Counted from the first letter of the stretch, positions 1-10,052 are shown. The stretch: DNA of 64,000 nt from DATJKD01 sp963728295 (GCA_963728295.1 CAVSKB010000011.1:372001-436000); one strand, 5' to 3'. Numbers and translations are program-made. Notes: generated from the letters alone by a model not told the origin.

Positions 1-371
1 ATCTGCTCGAACTTTGCCACGTCGTAGTGTTCCTGCCAGAACCGGATCTTGCCGTTATCGATCTCGAAAACGACGGACCATACGCCGCTGAATTCCTTCC
101 CGTCGACGACGAACGTGTCGACCATGTCGACGAGTACGGCATTCCCGTTTTCGGCGATGTGCCTGATGTCGAATTTGAGCGAGGTGATACCGCGACCTGA
201 GGCTTCATACTTTCTGAACAGGCGCTCGATCGCGTCGCGACCGCGGGCGCTCTCCTTGCCTACGCCAACGTAGTGCACGTCCTCGTCAAACATTCCGAGC
301 AGCTCGCGGCGGTCCTCCGAGGTGATCCGTGGAAGGCTGTAGAACTTCCGGATGATGTCGATGTTGCTCAT
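1..371 (-). CDS. NTF2/SnoaL-like protein (partial, runs off left edge)
   Basis: A minus-strand reading frame opens at the ATG at 369-371 and stays open to the window edge, so the C-terminus is missing. The visible ~123 residues begin MSNIDIIRKFYSLPR and end FWQEHYDVAKFEQ. The pattern of an N-terminal helix, an early DVHYVGVG strand, an RGRDAI segment and a late WQEHYD strand is typical of small cone-shaped NTF2-fold enzymes (SnoaL, limonene-epoxide hydrolase, ketosteroid isomerase). The Arg-x-Asp of true epoxide hydrolases is replaced here by DMVD, so the reaction cannot be named. It is divergent from the aldehyde dehydrogenase, with about 100 bp between them. Confidence 0.8.
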   Translation of the reverse strand, partial: MSNIDIIRKFYSLPRITSEDRRELLGMFDEDVHYVGVGKESARGRDAIERLFRKYEASGRGITSLKFDIRHIAENGNAVLVDMVDTFVVDGKEFSGVWSVVFEIDNGKIRFWQEHYDVAKFEQ

Positions 372-474
372 GGCAAAGCTCCCCTATTGAGCTAGGATAT
401 AGTGTGCAGCCAAATCAATCGATTCGCTACCCGACCTCCGAAGGCGGGACCAGACCAGGAGAGCGAGAGGTCAC

Positions 475-1883
475 ATGAGTTCATATCACTTGCAGATCGG
501 AGGACGTGCCGTCGCCGGCGCGACCAGCATGCCGGTCATCAATCCCGCTACGGAAGCAGTCATTACCGAGTGCCCGCGCGCCGATCTGGCACAGCTGAAC
601 GCGGCGGTGGCGGTGGCGGCGGCGAAGGCAGCCTTTCCGGCCTGGGCGCGCCTCGACCTCGCCGCTCGACGCCAGAAGCTGCTGGCGATCGCTGCCGACC
701 TTACCAGGCACGCCGCCGAGCTCGCGCGGCTACTGACAGCAGAGCAGGGCAAGCCACTGGCGCATGCCGAGGGAGAGGTCGCAGGCTCGATCGCCTTCAT
801 GGAAGCGTTGGCGTCGTTGGATATGCCCACGCGCGTGCTTCAGGAGGACGCCACGGGCCGCTTCCTCGAGCACCACACGCCTCTGGGTGTCGTCGCGGCG
901 ATCACGCCCTGGAATTTTCCCGTGTCCCTTTTCACCATCAAGGTGGTTCCGGCACTGCTTGCCGGTAATACGGTCGTTGCGAAGCCGGCGCCCACGACGC
1001 CGCTCACGACGTTGCGCATCGCGGAGATCTACTGCGCGCACCTGCCCGCCGGCGTGCTTGAACGTGATCATCGATTGCAATGACCTCGGGGCGGAGCTGA
1101 CGGCGCATCCGGACGTGCGCAAGGTCTCATTCACCGGCTCTACCGCTACGGGTAAGAAGGTGATGGGCAGTGCTGCGGGTCTTCTCAAGCGCGTGACGCT
1201 CGAACTCGGCGGCAATGACCCGGCGATCGTTCTGGACGACGTCGACCCGAAGAGCGTCGCACGAATCTTTTCGAAGGCGCGATGATGAATTCGGGCCAGG
1301 TATGCCTGGCGATCAAGCGCGTTTACGTGCACAAGTCGCAGTACGAGGCGATCTGCTCGGAGCTCGCATCCCTCGCCGAAGGTGCGGTAGTGGGCGATGG
1401 CATGGCGCCCGGGACGCAGTTCGGACCGATACAGAACAAGATGCAGTACGAGCGGGTGAACGGTCTGATCGAAAGCGGCGCCCGGGAAGGAAAGATCGTC
1501 GCTGGCGGGAGAAGCACGAGGGTGCCGGGTACTTCGTTCGACCGACCATCGTGCGGGACATCGCGGACAGCGCGCGGCTCGTGCGGGAGGAGCAGTTCGG
1601 GCCAGTGTTGCCGGTGCTGAGCTACACCGACGTCGATGACGCCATCCGTCGCGCCAACGATACCGACTACGGCCTCGGCGGGACCGTCTGGTCGTCCGAT
1701 CCGAAGCGCGCGCAGGAGGTGGCGATGAAAATCGACTCCGGCATCGTGTGGGTGAACTCCCACATGAATGTCAGCCCGCTGGTCGGCACCGGAGGCTCCA
1801 AGCAGTCCGGCATGGGACTCGAGCTCGGCGTCGAGGGGATGGAGGAATTCACGCAGCGGCATCTCGTCTTTGTGGCGAAATAG
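475..1883 (+). CDS. NAD(P)-dependent aldehyde dehydrogenase, split by three frameshifts
   Basis: The ATG at 475 follows a GAGAGGTCAC ribosome site. Family signatures appear in order but in different frames: PWNFPVSLFTIKVVPALLAGN (frame 1, to about 1060), FTGSTATGKKVM and the glutamate motif LELGGNDP (frame 2), the catalytic cysteine in MNSGQVCLAIKRV (frame 1, from about 1275), then VRPTIVRDI and EEQFGPVLPV to the stop (frame 3, from about 1505). Restoring one G in the GGG run near 1505 joins GGEKHEGAGYFVRP, and removing one base near 1060 joins AGVLNVIID. Total length of about 470 codons is normal for the family. It probably oxidises an aldehyde intermediate to the acid. The frameshifts look like indel errors rather than decay, because catalytic residues are intact. 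Confidence 0.85.
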
Positions 1884-1930
1884 ATCCGAAGGCGGTGGAA
1901 CAGCATCGACGCGCGCGCTCAGGGAGAATC

Positions 1931-3050
1931 ATGCCCCTTCCGATTCCGGCACGCCCTCAGGACATGACACCTGCGTTTGTCAACGAGCTCGTGAGCGAGC
2001 TGCGACCGGGGCTGACGGTCGAGTCGGCAGATATCCTGGGTATCAAGAGCTACGGGGATGCGGACAACACCGCATCGGTGTCGACATCCGCGCAGGTCAG
2101 GCTCGCGGTACGTTATGGGGGTCCGGCTCCGAGGGTCTTCCTGACACCCTGCTGGCCAAGATTTCCTTTCCCGAGGACATGGGCAGCAGCAACCCGATCC
2201 TCGATGCCGAGTTCGAGAACGAAGTCCTGTTCTACGGGCGGCTGAGGCAGGAACTCGAGATCGAAACCCCGCTCGCGCTCGGCGGGCGATTCGATCCGCG
2301 TACGAGGCGGTTCGCGCTCCTGATGGAGGATCTGACTCCCCGCGCTCCGCATATCAATTCGATGATGGACGACGACGATGTATCCGTCGCAAAGGCCGTA
2401 CTCGATACGCTTGCGAAGCTGCACGCGCATTTCTGGAAGAGCCCCGGTTCAAAACCGATCTTGCCTGGGTGCAGAACCAGGTTGAGGGTCCGCTTGAGAC
2501 GCTGTTCGATGGATTTGTCCGGGATCACATCGTCAAGGAGCTTGCCAGGGAAAAGTTCAAGCGGGAGTTTGCCCAGGAGCTGGGAGCTACGGCCGCGGAA
2601 CTGTATGCAGGTACGAAGACGCTGAAGCGCCACCAGGCAACTCTTCCTCAAACCCTTCTCCATGGGGATGCCCATTTCGGAAACACTTACGTCATGCCCG
2701 ATGGCACTGGAGGGCTGCTCGACTGGCAGGTCAGTGCCAGGGGCTTTCTCATGCACGACGTCGGCTATTTCATCCCGACCGCGCTGTCCGTCGAGTCCCG
2801 GCGCGCGCACGAGCGTGAGTTGCTTTCATTCTATCGGGATCGGCTGTGTTCCTATGGAGTCGAGGACGCGCCGGATATAGACACGCTCTGGCTCGAATAC
2901 CGGCGTTCGCTGCTTTACGGGTTCGACATGGGATGGTTGACCGCTCCGCGGGAAAACTACGGTTGGGAAGTGATGGTCGTAGGAAATCATCGCACCAAGG
3001 TTGCCTGTCAGGACCATGACACGCTCCGGCTGATAGCCGAGCTGGCCTGA
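1931..3050 (+). CDS. APH-family phosphotransferase (small-molecule kinase), two frameshifts
   Basis: The ATG at 1931 follows AGGGAGAATC. The chain starts MPLPIPARPQDMTPAFVNEL, shifts frame near 2117 (a missing G before GAGGGTCTT) and again near 2440 (a CCCC run one base short), giving about 373 codons in all. The kinase core is conserved: LLAKISFP strand, LLMEDLTPR hinge, catalytic loop LLHGDAHFGN (H-G-D-x4-N) and metal-binding LLDWQ. This is the aminoglycoside phosphotransferase / ecdysteroid-kinase-like fold. In catabolic clusters such kinases often act on hydroxyacyl or alcohol substrates rather than antibiotics, but that role is inference. It sits between the aldehyde dehydrogenase and the sulfotransferase fusion on the same strand. 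Confidence 0.82.
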
Positions 3051-3115
3051 CCCCCATCCTCCTTCATCCGCTACCGGAGCTTTGGGGCGGACGCGGTGGC
3101 CATAGATCAGGCGAG

Positions 3116-5653
3116 ATGAGGTTGGCGATGCAGGATCCGCAGCCTTCAGCTCTTGATCGCGGGCAACTTGCTCTTGCCGTGGACGCCTACATCTGGGGCT
3201 TCCCACGGATGCTGTACGAGAAATACCTCGGCGACTTTCGCGAATCATCCGCGCCGTTCAATCGCTTTCTCGTCATGGATCGCATGGCGACGCCGAACCA
3301 CGGCGGGGTGAACGTAGACACTTTGTACGGTGTAGCGTGGCTCGACCTGGTAGCCGAGCCGGTCGTGATGGAAGCTCCGGACGCGGATGGCCGCTATTAC
3401 TCGGTCCAGATGGTCGATGTCCATGCCAACAACTTCGCCTATGTGGGCCGCCGAACGACCGGGACTAAGTTCCAGCGATGTCTGATCGCCGGCCCGCAGT
3501 GGCGGGGCGACACGCCGGCCGGCATGTTGCTGATTCGTTCGCCGTCTCGCCGTGTGTTCTGCTTTCTGCGAACGCTGATCGACGACGAGACGGACGTCGC
3601 CGTTGCGAACGCGTTCCATGAGCGCCTGGCCTGGGCACCGCTCTCGGCCTATCCGCGGGGTCTTCTCGGGAGCGTGCTCCTGGCCGACCTCGGACCCTAT
3701 TTCCCGCATCGTCACAGTCACCTCGACAAGCTTGGCGCGGCCTACTACGACCGACTCGGCGACGCGCTGGCAAGCGACCCGCCGACTCGTCCTCAGGACC
3801 TCGAGGCGATGAACCGCTTCGCGACCATTGGCGTGGGCCCGGGCCGTCATCCTGCCGAGCAAAGCCCGGCGTGCGCCGAGCTTCTGGCCGAGGCGGCCAA
3901 CCTGGGTCACGAAAGAGTTTTCGCGGCAACTCCGAACACGGCTCGCAACGGCTGGTCGATCAACCTGAACTTTGACGCTGGAGACAAGGATCCCTTGTTC
4001 AAGGCCGCCGTCAACCGCTATGGCATCGGCATGGTCGGCGCGGAGGAAGCCATATATCTGCTCCCTGCAGCGTTGTCACTGCGTTCCGGTGACCCGGTGC
4101 CTCCGTGGACTTCGATGGACCCGGATGGCGGGCCGCTCACGGGCGCGAGGAACTATCGATTGCGATTTGCGCCGGCGCAGTTACCGAAGACGGATGCTTT
4201 CTGGTCGCTGACCATGTACGACGACGACCTGATGCTCGTCGAGAATCCGATCGGTCGCTATGCGATCGGTGATCGCACTCGTGGACTTGTCTATGGCGCC
4301 GACGGCTCACTGGAGCTGCTGATACAGCATCAGTGCCCCGCCTCGGGGATCTCCAATTGGCTTCCGGCGCCAAAGGGCGAGTTCCAGATGATCTTCCGCG
4401 CCTATCAGCCTCAGGCATCGTTCCTCAACGGCGAGTACCAGCTGCCGCCGCTGGAAGTTGCGGATGACTCTACTTCGCGACCGGCACGCGGCGCTCATGA
4501 GCCGTTGTCCGTCGACCTTCTGCTCGAGCGGGCGCGGAAGGAAACAGGCCTGGCGAGTTACGGCACGCGAGATTTCATTCCTTCTCTGCGCAAGCTCGTG
4601 GAATCGGTCAACGGAGACTTGCGTCAGCTTCACGAGAAGGGAAGAGCCGGGATCGAAGACCGAATCATCCGGTTGCTGGTGAATCGGCTGCGTATGCAGC
4701 GCGACGTCGAAAAACACCCCGAGATTCTCTCCGAGCAACTCCTGCCGCCGGCAGTCATCATCGGCCTGCCACGCACCGGATCGACGAAGCTGCAGCGCAT
4801 GCTCGCCGCCGGCCACGGCTTTCATGAACTGCTGATGTGGCAGGCGTTCAATCCCGCTCCGTTTCCGGGGGCCGATCGCGGCACTCGAGATCCCCGAATC
4901 CAGGCGGCGGCGGACTTTGTGGCATGGGTGGCAAGGGACGCGCCCGACAGCCATAAGGGTCACATGATGATCGTCGAGGGCACGGAGGAGGAGAACCACC
5001 TGCTCGAGCAGACCTTCGATACGCCCACCACCGTCAGCTTCGTGCCGGCCTACAGCTGGTGTAAGTACATCGAACGGGTGGACAAGACCGCGAGCTATGC
5101 GCATCTGCGCACATGCCTTCAGTATCTCCAATGGCAATTCCACGGAGACACGGCCAAGCCGTGGCTGCTCAAATATCCCGCCAACCTGGGAAACGAAAGC
5201 TACATCAGCAGAACATTCCCGGGTGCGAGATACGTGGTCACACATCGCGATCCGCTCCCGATCATGGCCTCGCTCAGCCGGTATGGCGCCTCGACCCAGT
5301 TGCTTTACTGCCACGCTCAGAGCATCCGGCAGTTCGCCCGATGGGCGCTGGAGGAATTCTCCTCCGAGATGGAGCGGCATCTTGCCTGGCGCGAAGCCAA
5401 TCCAGACGCAGAGGTGCTCGATATCTCCTTCCGGGAAATCGTCGACAACGGCTTCGAGGTCGCACGCCGGATCTATGCCTTCCTCGGTGTAGCTTGGACA
5501 CCCGAAACGCAGGCCGAGATACGCGATTGGCTCGTCGAGAACGAGCGGCAGAAGGACAAGCTCGAGTACAGCTTCGAGGATGTCGGCATCAGCAAGGAAG
5601 AATGCAGCGCGCGGTTCGCCGACTATTGCCGACGCTTCTCGGGGCTGTTTTAG
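3116..5653 (+). CDS. DUF1254-DUF1214-sulfotransferase three-domain fusion protein
   Basis: A single uninterrupted 845-codon frame. Residues ~15-180 (DAYIWGFPRMLYEK, GGVNVDTLYGVAWLDL) match the DUF1254 pattern. Residues ~330-440 (DPDGGPLTGARNYRLRF, FWSLTMYDDD) match DUF1214. Residues ~460-845 form a PAPS-dependent sulfotransferase, with the 5'-phosphosulfate loop VIIGLPRTGSTK at about 546 and the 3'-phosphate region YVVTHRDPLPIMASLSR near 705. Ordinary DUF1254/1214 proteins are ~450 residues and these sulfotransferases ~390, so the length equals the sum of both. The start may be ATG 3116 or ATG 3128; the latter is better spaced from GAGG. No signal peptide is obvious. The sulfotransferase half should sulfonate a hydroxyl group. 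The function of the DUF half is unknown. Confidence 0.9.
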   Translation: MRLAMQDPQPSALDRGQLALAVDAYIWGFPRMLYEKYLGDFRESSAPFNRFLVMDRMATPNHGGVNVDTLYGVAWLDLVAEPVVMEAPDADGRYYSVQMVDVHANNFAYVGRRTTGTKFQRCLIAGPQWRGDTPAGMLLIRSPSRRVFCFLRTLIDDETDVAVANAFHERLAWAPLSAYPRGLLGSVLLADLGPYFPHRHSHLDKLGAAYYDRLGDALASDPPTRPQDLEAMNRFATIGVGPGRHPAEQSPACAELLAEAANLGHERVFAATPNTARNGWSINLNFDAGDKDPLFKAAVNRYGIGMVGAEEAIYLLPAALSLRSGDPVPPWTSMDPDGGPLTGARNYRLRFAPAQLPKTDAFWSLTMYDDDLMLVENPIGRYAIGDRTRGLVYGADGSLELLIQHQCPASGISNWLPAPKGEFQMIFRAYQPQASFLNGEYQLPPLEVADDSTSRPARGAHEPLSVDLLLERARKETGLASYGTRDFIPSLRKLVESVNGDLRQLHEKGRAGIEDRIIRLLVNRLRMQRDVEKHPEILSEQLLPPAVIIGLPRTGSTKLQRMLAAGHGFHELLMWQAFNPAPFPGADRGTRDPRIQAAADFVAWVARDAPDSHKGHMMIVEGTEEENHLLEQTFDTPTTVSFVPAYSWCKYIERVDKTASYAHLRTCLQYLQWQFHGDTAKPWLLKYPANLGNESYISRTFPGARYVVTHRDPLPIMASLSRYGASTQLLYCHAQSIRQFARWALEEFSSEMERHLAWREANPDAEVLDISFREIVDNGFEVARRIYAFLGVAWTPETQAEIRDWLVENERQKDKLEYSFEDVGISKEECSARFADYCRRFSGLF

Positions 5654-5699
5654 CGTCGCAAGAAGCGATCGCGCGTCCGAGCGGTTGTGCTCCGATGAA

Positions 5700-6785
5700 T
5701 CAGATCATGCTGAACGAGTCGTGATCGAGAACCGCCATCCCGAGCCGTGTCGTGTTGGCCATGTTGTTTGCCGCACCCTGCGTCGAGTCAGGATTCGACA
5801 GCCAGATGAAGTAGCCCCAAATCAGGCTGCGGCGGTACGCCAGCCATGCGGAGTCCCAGTCAAGCCAGGACGAACCGCGATAATTAGCAAGGCGCTCGAG
5901 ATAGTAGGCAAGCAGCGCCTGCTCCCAGCGCCGTCGATCATCAATGCCGAGCGCGCCCGCAATGAAGTAAGCGACCGACATGTGCCAGGGCGCCCGACGC
6001 GTCTGCCAATCGAAGATGCCCGGCCGCCCATCACTGTCAATGAACAAGTTGCCCAGATGTTCGTCGCCGTGATTCACGCACAGCGGTTCGGTGTCGTGCA
6101 TGGCCTTGAAGGCATGCAAGGCTCGTCCCATGGCGTCTCGGCTCAAGAGCTTCGCGGGAAACGCTTTGGATCGAGGTCGCTCGACGATCTCGTTCCATTG
6201 CTTGGCCTCCAGGCAATAGTTCATCCAGAATCCCACCGCATCGGCGTCCAGCGTTTTCTTCAGAAAGCCGAGTCTTCCCTCGGGTCGCAGCTCTGCGCTG
6301 TCCCACCATCGAGCATGAATCCGCGCATATGTGTCTAGGAAGCCTGCGGCCTGCTGGAAATCCAGTGGATTCAGGACGCGGCAGAAAGTCACGTTGCGAG
6401 GCACGAGGTCCTCGATGAGCATGAAGGAGCGCCCATCTGGGTCGATGCCGGCGAAGAAACACTGCGGTGTGTTCACGTCCAGGCTGGGCACGATGTGACG
6501 GTACGCCCAGACTTCGACTGAATACGTCCAGTCCATTTCGGGCGGGAAGCGACCAAATCCCGCCTTGACCACCATCGTCTCCGGCAGGCGGGCTTCGCGG
6601 CCGGCTTCGTTGTAGGTGAGTTGCAGTCGGGCCTTACCAGCCATGCCCCAGATCACTTCGATTGGCGAGCAGGACTCGACGCGGACACCAGGGAAGGAGC
6701 GGTTCAGAGCCGCCGACATCCATGTCGGGGTTAGTTCATCTATGGTCGATGGGGCGCGCAGATCCGTGTCAACGCTCAAGGGCAT
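5700..6785 (-). CDS. APH-family phosphotransferase
   Basis: About 361 residues from ATG 6785, chosen because GAGGAGG lies five bases upstream. An in-frame ATG at 6875 overlaps the TetR stop but has a weak ribosome site. The sequence holds the kinase core: MVVKAGFG strand, SFMLIEDLVPRN hinge, catalytic loop NHGDEHLGN with intact His, Asp and Asn, and the metal Asp in IFDWQTRR. It lies directly downstream of the TetR gene on the same strand, so the two are probably co-transcribed and under the same control as the divergent TBDR operon. Substrate unknown; a small hydroxylated metabolite is the likely class. Confidence 0.85.
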   Translation of the reverse strand: MPLSVDTDLRAPSTIDELTPTWMSAALNRSFPGVRVESCSPIEVIWGMAGKARLQLTYNEAGREARLPETMVVKAGFGRFPPEMDWTYSVEVWAYRHIVPSLDVNTPQCFFAGIDPDGRSFMLIEDLVPRNVTFCRVLNPLDFQQAAGFLDTYARIHARWWDSAELRPEGRLGFLKKTLDADAVGFWMNYCLEAKQWNEIVERPRSKAFPAKLLSRDAMGRALHAFKAMHDTEPLCVNHGDEHLGNLFIDSDGRPGIFDWQTRRAPWHMSVAYFIAGALGIDDRRRWEQALLAYYLERLANYRGSSWLDWDSAWLAYRRSLIWGYFIWLSNPDSTQGAANNMANTTRLGMAVLDHDSFSMI

Positions 6786-6864
6786 TTGCGCCTCCTCATC
6801 AACGTGTAGTGTCGTATCTCTTTCCAGCATCGTCGACCGACCGCGATTCTTCCTCACGGCCAGG

Positions 6865-7602
6865 TCAAGCCTCATGCGCGGCTCGTTCGGCGCTCACCCG
6901 CTTCCAGTCGATGGCAGGCAGGACGAGTGTGAGAATCAGCCGCGCAACCGCCGCGGAATCCTTCCAGCGCGCTCGATTCGGCGCCATGGCCTGACCGATC
7001 GGCCGAAACTGCGAGAAACCCATCGTGGCGATGTACACCAGCATTGCCACCCATTCCGCCGACCCCTGGCCGGTGAGTTGCGCGCACAGGTCCTTGACCA
7101 TCCTGTACGGTTCGACGAAGTAGTCCTTGGTTAGCCTCGCCACGCCGGAATCATCCTGGTCCAGGATCTCCCGCTGCATCAGTTTCGAAATGCAGGGGTC
7201 GTTCAGCAGATCGTCATACAACTCCGATACGAAGGCAAACAACCGAACCTCCGGTGCATCCGGCTGCTGCAGGAGGGCAATGTACTTCGCATCAGCGCGC
7301 GCAAGCGCACTCCCAAAGGCCGTCAGGTACAGCGTGCGCTTGTTATGGAAGTGCCGGTACAAGATGGGAAACTTCACGTTGGCCCCGGCCGCGATCTGAC
7401 GGGTCGTCACGGCGGCGAACCCCCGCTCGGCGAATAGCAGCGAGGCGACTTCCAGGATTCGTTCCTGGGCAGGCTTGGTCTGCCTCGACCTGTTTCCGCC
7501 GGCGCCCGGGCGGGCCGAGGACTTCGATGACCTCGACCGCTTGACCGCCGCCCCCCGGCTCACTGTCGTGCTTTGGCGAGGTCGTTTCTTCTTGCTGGGC
7601 AT
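6865..7602 (-). CDS. TetR/AcrR-family transcriptional regulator
   Basis: About 245 residues from ATG 7602 (MPSKKKRPRQS). Upstream in-frame ATGs exist but would place low-complexity sequence ahead of this start. After a basic Ser/Arg-rich tail of some 50 residues, the TetR helix-turn-helix is clear: RILEVASLLFAERGFAAV, TTRQIAAGANV, ILYRHFHNKRTLY. The C-terminal helical half would bind the inducer. It is transcribed away from the TBDR-SDR-P450-NTF2 operon, with a perfect 12-bp palindrome between them, so it likely represses that operon and its own gene together with the downstream kinase. Confidence 0.88.
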   Translation of the reverse strand: MPSKKKRPRQSTTVSRGAAVKRSRSSKSSARPGAGGNRSRQTKPAQERILEVASLLFAERGFAAVTTRQIAAGANVKFPILYRHFHNKRTLYLTAFGSALARADAKYIALLQQPDAPEVRLFAFVSELYDDLLNDPCISKLMQREILDQDDSGVARLTKDYFVEPYRMVKDLCAQLTGQGSAEWVAMLVYIATMGFSQFRPIGQAMAPNRARWKDSAAVARLILTLVLPAIDWKRVSAERAAHEA

Positions 7603-7667
7603 GTTTCCACCAATTGGCTGCATCCAGCCGTCTATACGCTTGACGCGATAATGTCCAGCTGCAATGC

Positions 7668-7679
7668 TAGCGATCGCTA
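7668..7679. promoter_or_regulatory. Palindrome TAGCGATCGCTA, candidate TetR operator
   Basis: A perfect 12-bp palindrome in the 168-bp gap between the divergent TetR (start 7602) and TBDR (start 7771). TetR-family dimers usually bind such sites in exactly this position. A TTGACG hexamer lies at 7640-7645 on the plus strand. Assignment to this regulator is inference from position and symmetry. Confidence 0.5.
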
Positions 7680-7770
7680 ACGCGGCATGCGAACTATCAG
7701 CAAGCGTCCGGCTTTGCTTGCTTGAGGTCCGCTGGAGCACCCAGTGACGTCGATTTTCGGGGGATCGCAC

Positions 7771-10014
7771 ATGAATTCACGCTTGGGACAGTTGGTTGGC
7801 GGTGCGCTGGTCGCGCAGGTTGCCATGTCTGCGCTTGTACAGGCAGCGCCTGCGGAGTCTTCGGGTCCGCCCATCGAGGCTACGGCGACCACCGGAATCG
7901 AGGAGGTCGTTGTAACCGCGAGACGGCGCAACGAGAACGTACAGAATGTGCCGATCGCTATCAGCGCGTTTTCGGCAGATGCCTTGCGGAAGAGCAAGAT
8001 CGACTCGATTGCCGACATCGGTATCGTCACGCCCGCGCTGAACGCGGCCAGCGCCGGTGTCGGCATTACGCCATTTCTGCGCGGCGTGGGTCAGCCGACG
8101 ACGACACCCGGCGGCGAAGGCCCGGTCGCCATGTACATCGATGGCGTGTATCAGCCGATGCTCTGGACCAACGGAACTCCCTTCAACAATGTCGAGCGGG
8201 TCGAGGTCCTGAAGGGTCCGCAGGGCACTCTGTTCGGGCGGAATGCGACGGGCGGCCTGATTCACGTCATCACTCGCGATCCGACCGAGGAGTTTTCGGG
8301 CAATGCCAGCGTTTCGTACGGGAACTACGACACGGTAACGGCCAAGGCCTACGTGACGGGGGGAATCACTGACGGCGTTGCAGTGGATCTTGCGGCTTAC
8401 TACCTCGACAGCAACGAGGGCTGGGGCCGCAACTTCGATTCACCACAAGGTCGTTTCGGCCCGCCCGGCAAGGAGATCGGACTCACCGACGACCTGGCGC
8501 TGCGCAGCAAGCTGCTGGCGCAACCCACGGATGAGCTCACGATCACGCTGACGGGCGACTATCGCAACGCCGACACGACGTCTGGATACAACTACAACAT
8601 TGCCGGCGTCGTGGGCCAGGATGGATTGCCGCCGGTACCAGGGTACTACGACGTCGTCGTCACGCCCGGACGGGCGATGGCCATGGAAAGCGACGTCTGG
8701 AGCGCCAGCGCAAAGCTTGCCTACGACTTCGGCGGTTTCACCCTCACCAGCCTGACGAGCTACCAGGAGGTCGAGGTCGACCAGACATTCGACAACGACC
8801 TGATCACAGCGGACCTCGTGTCCGCCAACACCGTCTCCGGCATCAACGATACGTTCCAGCAGGAGTTCCAGATCGCCTCCAACGGCGAGGGCCCGTTCCG
8901 CTGGATGGCCGGCTTCTACTACCTGGACATGGAAGGCGGATTCGGAGGGCAGAAGGGCCTGCAGCTCACCGGGGCCGCTTTCGGAGGGCCACCCCTAGCC
9001 ATCGACATCCGGAACACGATCAAGACCGAGTCCTACGCGGTCTTCGCGGAAGTCAATTACGACTTCACCGAGCAGACCCGACTGACCGTGGGCGCGCGCA
9101 ATACCTGGGACGACAGAAATCTCGTCGGTGAAACGATCCTGGACGGGCAGTTTGGTGGTTTCGCCCCGATCATCACGCTGGCAACCACGGACATTTCGAA
9201 AGATTTCAGTGATCCAACCTATCGCGTGATCCTGAACCACAACTTTGCGGACGAAGTGATGGGCTATGCGTCCTACAGTCACGGCTTCAAGAGCGGCAAC
9301 TTCAATCCTGTCGACCCGGCCAATCCTCCGTTCGACCCGGAGGAGCTCGACGCCTATGAAGTCGGCGTCAAGACCACCCTTCTCGACCGCAGGGTCACGT
9401 TGAACGGTGCGGTCTACTATTACGACTATTCGAACCTGCAATTCGAGATCAACACCGGCGTCAGCACCCAGACCCAGAACGCGACGTCGGCGGAGATCAA
9501 GGGACTCGAGCTGGATGCGACTTTCGTCCCGACCGACAACCTCACCTTGCGCCTGGGGTATGCATACATTGACGGCGAATACGAAGAGTTCACGAATGCA
9601 GGATGTTTCACGCCCAACCCGATTTTCGATCCCAACGTTCCGGGCAGCACCGTCAACAACGCCACCGTGTGCGATGCAAGCGGCACCCCGATCATTCGCA
9701 CACCGGAGAACTCATACAACGCTTCCGTGAACTACAGCGTGCCGCTCGCCACGAGCCGGCTTGACCTCAACCTGGCGTATCAGACAAGTTCGGAAGTGCG
9801 CTACGACCTGCAGGGACGCCTCAGGCAGGACTCCGTCGACCTGATGAATGGATCGATCTACTGGACTGCCGATTCCGGGCTCCGCATCGGTGCCTTCGGC
9901 AAGAACCTGCTCGACGAGGAGTACTCGAGCTACTACATCGAGCAGGCGTTCGGCGACTACTACGCAGCGTCGCCGCCGCGGACGTACGGCTTCGAGATTG
10001 GGTACGACTTCTAG
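7771..10014 (+). CDS. TonB-dependent outer-membrane receptor
   Basis: 747 residues from ATG 7771, preceded by GGGGGATCGCAC; an ATG at 7744 only adds nine residues. The first ~25 residues form a signal peptide ending near VQAAPA. The TonB box IEEVVVTAR is at 43-51. The plug follows with VPIAISAFSADAL, FLRGVGQP, YIDGVYQPM, VEVLKGPQGTLFGRNATGG and VITRDPT, then a ~600-residue beta-barrel ending in the aromatic signature FEIGYDF. This is the catecholate/hydrophobic-substrate TBDR type common in proteobacteria. First gene of an operon with SDR, P450 and NTF2, so it probably imports the compound those enzymes attack. Confidence 0.93.
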   Translation: MNSRLGQLVGGALVAQVAMSALVQAAPAESSGPPIEATATTGIEEVVVTARRRNENVQNVPIAISAFSADALRKSKIDSIADIGIVTPALNAASAGVGITPFLRGVGQPTTTPGGEGPVAMYIDGVYQPMLWTNGTPFNNVERVEVLKGPQGTLFGRNATGGLIHVITRDPTEEFSGNASVSYGNYDTVTAKAYVTGGITDGVAVDLAAYYLDSNEGWGRNFDSPQGRFGPPGKEIGLTDDLALRSKLLAQPTDELTITLTGDYRNADTTSGYNYNIAGVVGQDGLPPVPGYYDVVVTPGRAMAMESDVWSASAKLAYDFGGFTLTSLTSYQEVEVDQTFDNDLITADLVSANTVSGINDTFQQEFQIASNGEGPFRWMAGFYYLDMEGGFGGQKGLQLTGAAFGGPPLAIDIRNTIKTESYAVFAEVNYDFTEQTRLTVGARNTWDDRNLVGETILDGQFGGFAPIITLATTDISKDFSDPTYRVILNHNFADEVMGYASYSHGFKSGNFNPVDPANPPFDPEELDAYEVGVKTTLLDRRVTLNGAVYYYDYSNLQFEINTGVSTQTQNATSAEIKGLELDATFVPTDNLTLRLGYAYIDGEYEEFTNAGCFTPNPIFDPNVPGSTVNNATVCDASGTPIIRTPENSYNASVNYSVPLATSRLDLNLAYQTSSEVRYDLQGRLRQDSVDLMNGSIYWTADSGLRIGAFGKNLLDEEYSSYYIEQAFGDYYAASPPRTYGFEIGYDF

Positions 10015-10052
10015 GCCCTGATGCACCGTTGGTCGCCCGAGGAGCGCGGCAA

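Noticed and set aside
32..273. Short plus-strand frame at the left edge
   Set aside because: Antisense to the NTF2-like gene, which has conserved strand pattern and a proper ATG at 371.
4307..5380. 357-codon antisense frame within the sulfotransferase fusion
   Set aside because: No domain signature; mirrors codon bias of the real gene.
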